Position numbers and translations under genes: made by a program | In this document: in pieces, positions 1 through 6,381 of the stretch | Layout of the letters: every line of letters starts with the position of its first letter | Position numbering within the stretch: the stretch's first letter is position 1 | Assembly (NCBI GenBank): GCA_030611815.1 | Contig: JAUWPC010000047.1 | Span: 1 to 13,728 of the forward strand | From: Desulfobacteraceae bacterium | GTDB lineage: Bacteria > Desulfobacterota > DSM-4660 > Desulfatiglandales > Desulfatiglandaceae | DNA: 13,728 nt | Reading direction: 5' to 3' | The notes under the pieces: generated by a model | The model's input: only the letters and a program-made list of their open reading frames with translations | Database searches by the model: none | What the model was told of the DNA's origin: nothing

Positions 1-1203
1 TTAGCAAGAAATTCTAATACTATCAACTGGAGATTTTGTCTTTTCTCTTAAGAACGTAAGAGAGAACAGGCTTCCTATCCCTGCTATACCTACCATCAAA
101 AAGGCCCATTTGAGACCAATCATCTGGCCTATGAACCCCATCGAAATAGGGCCGAACATCTCCCCCAACTCTTTGTACGAGCCAGCCACACCCAAATTGA
201 GGGCCAGGGCGCTTTCTTCGCTCACATCTCCCACAAAGGCCTCTCCCAATGGGGAAACACAGCCTATGCCGAGTGCCATAAGACAGGCAGCCCCGATATA
301 AAAGGGATACTGGAGGAAAGGAATAACGGAGACCGATAATGTGGAGAGCGTTAAACCTAAAGCGATCAGCTTCTTTCGGCCTACGGTATCCGAAAGCCTC
401 CCGGCAAAAGGCTGGACCGCAAGATACACTGTCGCATTAATAGCAAGAACGATACCGGCATCGAGCGGATCTAACCCCTTTCTCGAAAGCAATACTGGCA
501 TGAAACCAAAAAAGGCAGCCATGAAAATCATATTGAAAAACATGATCAAAAAGATGGGCAGGGTCTGCCTGTTTTTCAGAGAATGAAGAAGATCTTTAAA
601 GGCGTGGTCTTCGCTGTCATCTTTGGAGGCCGGTGGAAAAGCGGATATGTTGGCCCGGGGGCGGATTAGATAGGTGAGAATGATCACCATTAAGCCCACT
701 CCGAGACAAAGGGGGAAAATGGAACCAAAACCATGATAGTAAACAAAAAGGCCCCCAATGGTAGGGGCCAGCACATATCCGGCGCTCTTGCAGGTGCCGT
801 AAACACCTAAGGCCATCCCTTTTCTCTCCATGAAGTGCCGTATGAGCAAGGTCATGGACATCACCGAAAAAAGGGCGGCGCCCGCCCCTTGCAGGAGCCT
901 AACCAGAATCAACCCCTGGGGGGGGGCAAGTATCATATAGAGCCCTGAGGCCAGGGAGAAAATGATAAGCCCCATGCGCAGGACAAACCATTCTCCCCAC
1001 TTTTTTGAAAGCAGCCCGCCAAGGGGTTTGACAAGGATCTCCGCAACATCGTAGAGGGCGATCAATATTCCAATAATGATCAGGCCTGCACCGGTCTCCT
1101 GAGAATAAGAGGGCAGGTTGGCTGCTACAATGTAGGCGCCAAAAGATGTGACAAAGCCCGTCAGACTGAGGACCACTAACAAAAAGAGTTGTCCGGTTTT
1201 CAT
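1..1203 (-). CDS. MFS drug/metabolite efflux-type permease
   Basis: A 400-residue protein with about 12 hydrophobic segments, the usual length for a major facilitator superfamily permease. The loop after TM8 carries a clear motif A (GRLSDTVGRKKLI, about residues 267-279). The equivalent N-terminal loop is degenerate (GGLLSKKWGEW, about 62-72). A charged cytoplasmic loop around 185-215 (PPASKDDSEDHAFKDLLHSLKNR) separates the two six-helix halves. The pattern fits the proton-driven DHA1-like efflux group; the substrate cannot be read. The stop codon is the first three bases of the window. The ATG at 1203 has only a weak AGG about 10 nt upstream. It lies 66 bp downstream of the 181-residue membrane protein on the same strand and is probably the last gene of that operon, depending on upstream translation or transcription. 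No terminator is visible because the window ends at the stop. Confidence 0.85.
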   Translation of the reverse strand: MKTGQLFLLVVLSLTGFVTSFGAYIVAANLPSYSQETGAGLIIIGILIALYDVAEILVKPLGGLLSKKWGEWFVLRMGLIIFSLASGLYMILAPPQGLILVRLLQGAGAALFSVMSMTLLIRHFMERKGMALGVYGTCKSAGYVLAPTIGGLFVYYHGFGSIFPLCLGVGLMVIILTYLIRPRANISAFPPASKDDSEDHAFKDLLHSLKNRQTLPIFLIMFFNMIFMAAFFGFMPVLLSRKGLDPLDAGIVLAINATVYLAVQPFAGRLSDTVGRKKLIALGLTLSTLSVSVIPFLQYPFYIGAACLMALGIGCVSPLGEAFVGDVSEESALALNLGVAGSYKELGEMFGPISMGFIGQMIGLKWAFLMVGIAGIGSLFSLTFLREKTKSPVDSIRISC

Positions 1204-1269
1204 TTTTTTAGCCTACAGTCGGTAATCCCGGCGGATTTTTTCCTCGGGCGCCCTGGAAATATCGTACCG

Positions 1270-1815
1270 TCAGGACAGACAGACTATGATGACACAAAAT
1301 GTCAGGGAAATAACCCAGAGCGTGTGACTGACAGTGCCCTTTTTTACAGGATGGAAGTGCGCCTCGGGCCGCTTGTGGCCGTGGGTGCATACATATTGTG
1401 TAACCACATCTCCGGTCTTCTTACGGGCAACTCTCCTTCGCCTTACCGGAGCGCCGCACGGTATGCCGTGGGTATCGGTTTTGTTACAGGTCATGCGTGA
1501 TCCGATCGAAAGACTTACGAGGTTATAGATCCAGTTCCACGTTATGGCAAAAATCAGGAAAGAGAGAAAGAGCATTAACATATGGGTCTTGGAAACACCC
1601 ATCCCCCCTAATCTTTCCCCCAAGTGGGCAGGGGTTAGCGGGCCTTCTACGCCCCCGAAAAGCCCCAAGTAATAGAGGGGGAAACAGACACCCATTACAA
1701 TCATGGTGAGGCCGAAACCGGTCATTCTCTGCCGGAAAAAGTCCTTCGTATCCCCCCCTCTCCTGAAAGGGCTTCCCTGGTTGTCGATTTGTGGGCTTTT
1801 CATATTATCACTCAT
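1270..1815 (-). CDS. Small three-TM membrane protein with a Cys/His cluster
   Basis: A 181-residue protein of unrecognised family. It has a polar N-terminus (1-30), hydrophobic segments at about 31-55, 78-103 and 161-181, and a basic soluble stretch between TM2 and TM3. That stretch holds C110, C120, C143, H145, H147, H153 and H155 (C-x9-C, then YVCTHGHKRPEAHFH), which resembles a zinc-ribbon or other metal site. R125-R128 and R131-K133 add strong positive charge. The ATG at 1815 is preceded by GAGGT with about 5-nt spacing, a good ribosome site. It lies 90 bp downstream of the TSUP permease on the same strand and 66 bp before the MFS gene, so an accessory role to the transporter is likely from context. 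The metal-binding idea is inference; no function is assigned. Confidence 0.75.
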   Translation of the reverse strand: MSDNMKSPQIDNQGSPFRRGGDTKDFFRQRMTGFGLTMIVMGVCFPLYYLGLFGGVEGPLTPAHLGERLGGMGVSKTHMLMLFLSFLIFAITWNWIYNLVSLSIGSRMTCNKTDTHGIPCGAPVRRRRVARKKTGDVVTQYVCTHGHKRPEAHFHPVKKGTVSHTLWVISLTFCVIIVCLS

Positions 1816-1850
1816 GGCGTTACCTCATCCGTGAAGCATCTTTATAGTTG

Positions 1851-1885
1851 AGGGGACCCCTGTCATGTGGGTGCAGGGGTCCCCT
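1851..1885 (-). other. Strong 12-bp intercistronic hairpin
   Basis: AGGGGACCCCTG (1851-1862) and CAGGGGTCCCCT (1874-1885) are perfect reverse complements with an 11-nt loop. Each arm is itself nearly palindromic (AGGGG-N-CCCCT). The element sits between the TSUP stop and the 181-residue gene's start on the transcribed minus strand. No T tract follows in that direction, so a classical intrinsic terminator is unlikely. An RNA processing/stability hairpin or a DNA operator made of two AGGGGNCCCCT sites are the alternatives. Confidence 0.7.
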
Positions 1886-1905
1886 GTCGGAGGTTGAATT
1901 CAGCG

Positions 1906-2943
1906 CTACCCGACTAATTTATTCCATACCTCCGGAACGATCTTCCAGAAGCAGAGGACCGCCACCACGACGCAATATGCCGGGACCACGATCTTCCACA
2001 ATTTCTCGGGAAAAACCCGTATCATGTATGGCGCGGCAACCGCGGAAAATATGGTGGCTAACATCAGCGAGGGGAGCAGGATGTAATCTATGACTACCCC
2101 CCCTGACAACAGAGCTATCCAGACCAGGATGGCGAAGGTGCTCACCGTCCCCTCGCATATGGCCGTAACCGCCAACATGCTCTTGACCGGGACACCGGAC
2201 ATAAGGCCCCCTATGGTCACCACAGGCCCGTATCCGCCGCCACCCACACCTTTATTAAACCCGGCCAAGGCAGCGAAACCAAACATCTTTTTTGGCTTGT
2301 AAGGATTGTCTTTCCTCCCCTGATAGAGGGATATGACACCCATCATTAAGAGCAGGATAGCCACGTAGAGCTTTATCCATATCTTTGCAACGTGTAGATA
2401 GGCATAGACCGCGGTTATGGAAAAGGTCACTGCTATACACCCCACTATGGAAATAATGAGCCACAGCTTGATGGTCTCGGACATGGGCTTGAATTTCCAT
2501 TCCACGTTTTCAAACTCCCTATGCAGAAAGGCCCCCACCAGACCTGCCACACCCTGCTGGATCATGACGGCAGGGACAATCTGCTTAGGGTCAAACCCCA
2601 TAACTAACAAGAGGGGTGTGAGTGCGGTTCCGAATCCCATGCCTGCAGAGGCATCCATGAACTCAAAAAACATGGCGACAAGGACCACCGACCATATAAT
2701 AGCCCACTGGTTGGTGTCTACCCAGCCCCTTGCCTTGACAATTTCGGACGGGATTCTCTGGGTGGCCTCGAAGGGGTTGCCGGCTAACCACCATCCTAAC
2801 AGGAAGACTAAGGACAGGGCCGCAATCCCCAACAAGGCCCCCTTTATCTGTTTCCATTCGGGAACGAGCCTTTCAAAAAGCGTCTTCTCCGCTTCAAGCT
2901 CCCTTGCCACCTCCCAACCGTCTCTTTTTTCAACTTTTTCCAT
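1906..2943 (-). CDS. TauE/SafE (TSUP) family anion permease
   Basis: A 345-residue inner-membrane protein with a charged cytoplasmic N-terminus (1-33) and about eight hydrophobic segments. The two TSUP half-repeats are visible as FMDASAGMGFGTALTPLLLVMGF (95-117) and KGVGGGGYGPVVTIGGLMSGVP (231-252), the Gly-rich signatures of TauE/SafE proteins. Characterised family members move sulfite, sulfoacetate or other sulfur/organic anions out of or across the membrane; the substrate here is unknown. The ATG at 2943 is preceded by AGGAGGT (2953-2959 on the minus strand) at about 9-nt spacing. It is the first gene of a minus-strand run with the 181-residue protein and the MFS permease. A candidate sigma-54 promoter lies about 110 bp upstream, suggesting control by an enhancer-binding protein such as the nearby NtrC-type regulator. 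Confidence 0.88.
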   Translation of the reverse strand: MEKVEKRDGWEVARELEAEKTLFERLVPEWKQIKGALLGIAALSLVFLLGWWLAGNPFEATQRIPSEIVKARGWVDTNQWAIIWSVVLVAMFFEFMDASAGMGFGTALTPLLLVMGFDPKQIVPAVMIQQGVAGLVGAFLHREFENVEWKFKPMSETIKLWLIISIVGCIAVTFSITAVYAYLHVAKIWIKLYVAILLLMMGVISLYQGRKDNPYKPKKMFGFAALAGFNKGVGGGGYGPVVTIGGLMSGVPVKSMLAVTAICEGTVSTFAILVWIALLSGGVVIDYILLPSLMLATIFSAVAAPYMIRVFPEKLWKIVVPAYCVVVAVLCFWKIVPEVWNKLVG

Positions 2944-3051
2944 TCCTGATCTACCTCCTGATTTAAAAGATTATCACACCTGAATTTCCCATGGCCCGAT
3001 TAATAATTATCAAGATCCCAATTAAGCATCAAATTTCTATGAATCGTTTGT

Positions 3052-3068
3052 ATCAAGATATGTGCCAA
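3052..3068 (-). promoter_or_regulatory. Candidate sigma-54 (-24/-12) promoter for the TSUP operon
   Basis: Read on the minus strand the site is TTGGCACATATCTTGAT. The -24 box TTGGCAC is perfect. The -12 box is TTGAT at the correct phase, with A in place of the usual C of TTGCW. Transcription would start roughly 100 nt upstream of the TSUP ATG. The mismatch in the normally conserved GC doublet lowers confidence. Confidence 0.4.
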
Positions 3069-3438
3069 CAAAAAGAAGAGAACAAGATTTATTATAATCT
3101 ACCTTTAATCCATTAATATTATTATCATTTCAAGTACCATCCCCTTGCATCCCATTCTGAAACCTCATAGAATCAACTGTTGCGTCTCTCACCTGTAAAC
3201 TGTAAAGTTACGCTAATAGCCTGTTATGAAACATTTGGTTTACAATTATTTTGCGTGTATTATTCTTTTTTAGGGTTGCCAGGATAAAAAGCAATAGTAT
3301 GGCGTCAATACCAGGTAGAGCAGATGGGGAGCCAGCCAAAAAAAATTGGCAAGAACGATCACATGGTTTAAAATATAGAAGTGTAGGTTATTTCAGGGAC
3401 TCAAATGGAAGGTTTCAGGCATGGCCAAATGACTTTGA

Positions 3439-3463
3439 CCCCGCCCGGAGGACGGGGTTTTCT
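3439..3463 (+). terminator. Intrinsic terminator in the spacer
   Basis: CCCCG (3439-3443) pairs with CGGGG (3453-3457); an inner CC/GG extends the stem across one bulged A, and TTTT follows at 3458-3461. It reads on the plus strand and ends no annotated gene, implying an unannotated transcript or relic gene in about 3240-3440. Confidence 0.6.
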
Positions 3464-3502
3464 AAAACTCAATAAATAACTTTCCTGTATAATTAACGGT
3501 TG

Positions 3503-3518
3503 TGGCGTATATTTTGCA
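3503..3518 (+). promoter_or_regulatory. Candidate sigma-54 (-24/-12) promoter for the CaCA gene
   Basis: TGGCGTATATTTTGCA has TGGC and TTGCA at the exact spacing of the TGGCAC-N5-TTGCW consensus, with GG and GC both intact. Positions 5-6 of the -24 box differ (GT instead of AC). The start would fall near 3530, about 105 nt upstream of the CaCA ATG. A TATAAT at 3488-3493 just upstream lacks a credible -35 box. Confidence 0.45.
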
Positions 3519-3523
3519 AAGTG

Positions 3524-3552
3524 CATCATTAGTGGGAGATGTATTAATGATG
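3524..3552 (+). other. Hairpin in the presumed CaCA leader
   Basis: CATCATTA (3524-3531) and TAATGATG (3545-3552) form a perfect 8-bp stem. GCATCA (3523-3528) could instead pair with TGATGC (3563-3568), so two mutually exclusive folds are possible just downstream of the candidate sigma-54 start. A role in regulation is speculative. Confidence 0.35.
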
Positions 3553-3634
3553 AGATCTTTTGTGATGCGCTCAGAGGGAATGGTAGTCGCAAGAACACAA
3601 TTGTTAATTCGAGTTCTGAAAGGAGAATGAAATT

Positions 3635-4657
3635 ATGGCGTTGTATTTGCTGCTTTGTTTTGTCGGATTTGTGATGCTTTATTTTGGAGCAGAATGGCTT
3701 GTGAAAGGATCATCGAGTCTTGCACGAAGCCTTGGTATAACACCGATTGTTATCGGTTTGACAGTGGTTGCATTCGGGACTTCCGCCCCTGAACTGGTTG
3801 TGAGTGTCATTTCCTCTATTAAAGGTAAAAGCATGATTGCGGTGGGGAATGTGGTTGGGAGCAATATCTGTAACATCGCGCTTGTTCTCGGCATGGCAGC
3901 CGTATTTCAACCTATTACCTGTGATCGGTCGGTTATCAAACGAGACTTTCCGATAATGCTTGGCATATCCATATATCTCCTGGTGATTTCCCTTAACTCA
4001 GAACTGGGGAGGTTTGAGGGGGCCACCCTTTTTGCGGGGATCATCCTCTATACTTTTTTTAACTATTATACTGCTAAGAAGAAACCCCAAATGGCATCGG
4101 TCGGGGTAAGCATGGCCACTGAAGGCGCTTTGGGGAACCCCGGGGGAGGTGCTTTGGATAGCCCGGGGGACTTGGAAGATATCGGATATATTGCCTCCAG
4201 ACAAAAGCAGATTGCCTTTACCGTGGTGGGGATTATAGGTGTTGTAGCCGGCGCTCAGCTTGTCGTCGAAACTGCTGTAGAAATTATGACAGTACTGGGT
4301 GTAAGTGAAAAGTTTATTGGTTTGACCATTGTAGCCTTTGGAACTTCACTTCCGGAATTGGCTACTTCTGTTGTCGCAGCTATAAGAAAGGAGATGGATA
4401 TCAGTATTGGCAACCTGGTGGGGAGCAACGTCTTCAACATCCTCAGTGTACTCGGAGCAGCGTCCCTGATAAGGCCGATTCCCATACCGGGAGGCTTTTT
4501 TGGAAGCGGGTTGGTGATCGATTACCTTGTTATGATCCTGACCAGCTTTTTGCCGTGGGTGATGATGAGAAAGACCAACACTATTACGCGAATAGATGGC
4601 ATTATTCTCCTATCCTGTTATGCCGGATACATAACCTATCTTATATTGAAGTCATAG
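3635..4657 (+). CDS. Calcium/sodium antiporter (CaCA family, YrbG-like)
   Basis: A 340-residue inner-membrane cation antiporter with the two inverted alpha-repeats that define the family. Alpha-1 is at about 41-86 (GLTVVAFGTSAPEL with E53, then GNVVGSNICNIALVLG with N72). Alpha-2 is at about 229-274 (GLTIVAFGTSLPEL with E241, then IGNLVGSNVFNILSVLG with N260). The two Glu and Asn residues are the expected cation ligands. Each half has about five hydrophobic helices, and the central hydrophilic loop (about 147-190) contains an 8-residue tandem duplication. Family members exchange Ca2+ for Na+ or H+. The ATG is preceded by AAAGGAG with about 9-nt spacing. A 73-residue CBS protein follows 54 bp downstream and may be co-transcribed. 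A sigma-54-like promoter lies upstream. Confidence 0.9.
   Translation: MALYLLLCFVGFVMLYFGAEWLVKGSSSLARSLGITPIVIGLTVVAFGTSAPELVVSVISSIKGKSMIAVGNVVGSNICNIALVLGMAAVFQPITCDRSVIKRDFPIMLGISIYLLVISLNSELGRFEGATLFAGIILYTFFNYYTAKKKPQMASVGVSMATEGALGNPGGGALDSPGDLEDIGYIASRQKQIAFTVVGIIGVVAGAQLVVETAVEIMTVLGVSEKFIGLTIVAFGTSLPELATSVVAAIRKEMDISIGNLVGSNVFNILSVLGAASLIRPIPIPGGFFGSGLVIDYLVMILTSFLPWVMMRKTNTITRIDGIILLSCYAGYITYLILKS
4124..4171 (+). repeat. In-frame 24-nt tandem duplication in the CaCA loop
   Basis: Two adjacent 24-nt units encode GALGNPGG (residues 164-171) and GALDSPGD (172-179). The reading frame is kept and the units have diverged at several bases. They fall in the cytoplasmic loop between the two alpha-repeat halves, where length variation is tolerated. 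Confidence 0.6.
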
Positions 4658-4665
4658 TACCCCTT

Positions 4666-4692
4666 AGGTTCCTAAAACAACGTTAGAAACCT
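4666..4692 (+). other. Intercistronic hairpin after the antiporter gene
   Basis: AGGTT-C-CTAA (4666-4675) pairs with TTAG-A-AACCT (4683-4692) with one C/A mismatch and a 7-nt loop. There is no T tract, so it is more likely an RNA stability or processing element between the antiporter and the CBS gene than a full terminator. Confidence 0.4.
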
Positions 4693-4711
4693 GGGATGGT
4701 TTAACATAAAG

Positions 4712-4933
4712 ATGAAAAACAGGAAAGTAGAAGAGATCGTTCTTCCCTATAAGGAAGGTATACCGCCCAATCCTTCGGTTGGTATTGATGATAAGATTAT
4801 TCACGCAATTGAGTTGATGGTGGATAATAACCTTAAGAATATCGCCGTAGTCCTGAACGCGCGTCCCATTGGCAGGGTCTGTCTTGAAGATGCCCTTAAT
4901 AAATTGGGTCTTCAGGTGCCCCTGGAGAGGTGA
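4712..4933 (+). CDS. Small single-CBS-motif protein
   Basis: A 73-residue soluble protein resembling one CBS motif. SVGIDDKIIHAIELMVDNNLKNIAVVLNARPIGRVCLEDALNKLGL (22-67) gives the expected helix, strand (NIAVVLNARPIGRV) and final helix. CBS motifs normally occur in pairs that bind adenine nucleotides, so a lone one would have to dimerise or partner another protein. The start is the only ATG available; its ribosome site (GGGATGG about 12 nt upstream) is weak. It follows the CaCA gene by 54 bp, suggesting a nucleotide-sensing partner for the antiporter or its regulator; that link is inference. Its last 22 bp overlap the 3' end of the convergent response regulator gene. Confidence 0.6.
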   Translation: MKNRKVEEIVLPYKEGIPPNPSVGIDDKIIHAIELMVDNNLKNIAVVLNARPIGRVCLEDALNKLGLQVPLER

Positions 4934-6381
4934 TCCGCAGATAAAATTGACGTGATTGTGTCAGGACTCTTTCCCGGCCCCTGGTTTTTCTGTTTGAAAC
5001 CTTCGGCATCGATGTTAGACTCCTTCATCAGCCGGTGAAGGTATTGTCTCTGGATTCCTGCTAATTCGGCGGCCTTGCTTATGTTCCCATTGCTTTCCCG
5101 GAGAAGCGACTGGATGTACTGTTCATGAAAGGCCCTGATCATCTTGTCTTTGGCTTTCCGAAAGGATAGATGAGATACACCTTGATCCAGATCAGGGAAG
5201 AAGGCCGCCCGTTCATCGTCTAAGAAAAGATCTTTCACCTGCAAGGCATCTGTCTGGCAAAAGATAACCCCTCGCTCAATAATATTTTCCAGTTCCCTCA
5301 CATTCCCCGGGAAATCCTGGGACAGAAGGGCGTTCATGGCCTGGTGTGAGATGTCCCGGATATCCTTCTGATTGAGCCGGGAATACTTTTTCAGGAAATG
5401 ATAGCTCAACAGGGGGATATCCTCCTTTCTCTCTGATAGCGGTGGCAAGTCAAAACGGATTACATTCAGGCGGTAGTAAAGGTCCTCTCTGAAACGTTTT
5501 TCTTTGATATTCTCTTTCAGGTTATGATTTGTGGCGGCTATGAATCGAAGATCTGCCCTTTTGGTGACCACACTCCCAACGGGTTTATATTCTCCCTCCT
5601 GAAGGAGTCTGAGGAGTTTGGTCTGCATAAGAGTCCCCATGTCGCCTATTTCATCCAAAAAAAGTGTTCCTTCATGGGCCTCTTGAACTAATCCTTTCTT
5701 ATCTTTCCAGGCCCCTGTGAAGGCGCCTCTTACATGACCGAAAAGCTCGCTTTCTATGACCTGCTCAGGGATTGCCGTACAGTTGACAGTAATCAGTTTT
5801 TTAGAACTCCTTGAACTGTTCTGATGAATGGCCTTGGCGACCAATTCCTTTCCCGTGCCACTTGCGCCGGTGATCAACACTGTAGCCGTAGTTGAGGCAA
5901 CCTGTTGGATACGTTCAAAGATATCTCTCATAACCTGGGCCGACCCGATCAGGGATGAAGGAGCGCTTTTTTCGGCCAAGGCCTGCCGAAGCGCCTTATT
6001 CTCCCTGACCATCTCCTGCCACTTCATGACCTTGTCTATGGTCAGCAGGATCCGTTCCCGTCGAAAGGGCTTGGTCAGATAGTCATATGCCCCTTTTTGA
6101 ATTGCCTCCACCGCGGTTTCAATAGTGGCATAGGCAGTGAGAATTATGACGGAGACTTCCGGGCTGATTTTCCTGACCTCATCAAGGAGCTTAATGCCGT
6201 CCATTTTTGGCATTTTCAAGTCGGTTATCAATAGATCAAAAGGGCTGTCCCTGAAGAGTTTCAGTGCCCTAAGAGGATCTGTTTCAGTGATTAGTTCATG
6301 ATCTGTCTCTTCTGAAATAATCCTCTTAAGAAGGGTCAGCATGTCCTTTTCATCATCCACTATCAAAATCTTTCCGGCCAT
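4912..6381 (-). CDS. NtrC-family sigma-54 response regulator
   Basis: A 489-residue transcription activator with the three classical domains. The receiver (1-120) has D9/D10, phospho-acceptor D54, T82 and K104. The AAA+ sigma-54 interaction domain (about 143-375) has Walker A GASGTGKE (172-179), the sigma-54 contact loop GAFTGA (219-224), Walker B FLDE (241-244) and arginine-finger region RFREDLYYR (296-304). The Fis-type HTH (about 430-453, NGNISKAAELAGIQRQYLHRLMKE) binds DNA. The tail after 455 is longer than usual and polar. The ATG overlaps the kinase stop by one base (TAATG), with GGGAGGA just upstream inside the kinase gene, so the two are translationally coupled. Phosphorylated by the kinase, it would activate sigma-54 promoters; two candidates lie 1.4-1.9 kb beyond its 3' end. 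Confidence 0.95.
   Translation of the reverse strand: MAGKILIVDDEKDMLTLLKRIISEETDHELITETDPLRALKLFRDSPFDLLITDLKMPKMDGIKLLDEVRKISPEVSVIILTAYATIETAVEAIQKGAYDYLTKPFRRERILLTIDKVMKWQEMVRENKALRQALAEKSAPSSLIGSAQVMRDIFERIQQVASTTATVLITGASGTGKELVAKAIHQNSSRSSKKLITVNCTAIPEQVIESELFGHVRGAFTGAWKDKKGLVQEAHEGTLFLDEIGDMGTLMQTKLLRLLQEGEYKPVGSVVTKRADLRFIAATNHNLKENIKEKRFREDLYYRLNVIRFDLPPLSERKEDIPLLSYHFLKKYSRLNQKDIRDISHQAMNALLSQDFPGNVRELENIIERGVIFCQTDALQVKDLFLDDERAAFFPDLDQGVSHLSFRKAKDKMIRAFHEQYIQSLLRESNGNISKAAELAGIQRQYLHRLMKESNIDAEGFKQKNQGPGKSPDTITSILSADHLSRGT

Larger units (their letters stand above)
2944..3634. other. AT-rich divergent intergenic region
   Basis: About 690 bp lie between the divergent TSUP and CaCA genes. 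The first half is very AT-rich, with a short 7-nt-period stretch at 3191-3211 (ACCTGTA AACTGTA AAGTTAC). Candidate sigma-54 elements face both ways (3052-3068 minus, 3503-3518 plus), an intrinsic terminator sits at 3439-3463, and there is a small hairpin at 3524-3552. A 74-codon reading frame starting with TTG at 3251 runs up to the terminator, but it lacks a good ribosome site and any recognisable domain. I do not call it a gene; a small RNA or a gene relic ending at the terminator is possible. Confidence 0.6.

Noticed and set aside
1497..1709. Plus-strand frame opposite the 181-residue protein
   Set aside because: The minus-strand frame has a ribosome site, membrane segments and operon context; the plus-strand one has none.
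3320..3350. yybP-ykoY (Mn2+) riboswitch suggested by GGGGAGCCAGCC before a cation transporter
   Set aside because: The conserved closing segment and paired architecture are not found, and a terminator plus a separate promoter intervene before the antiporter gene.
3251..3475. A 74-codon frame with a TTG start in the TSUP-CaCA spacer
   Set aside because: No ribosome site, no domain or membrane pattern, and it reads through the terminator hairpin at 3439-3463; treated as possible RNA or relic only.
3488..3493. TATAAT as a sigma-70 -10 box for the CaCA gene
   Set aside because: No recognisable -35 box at 16-18 nt upstream; the sigma-54-like site at 3503-3518 is the better candidate.
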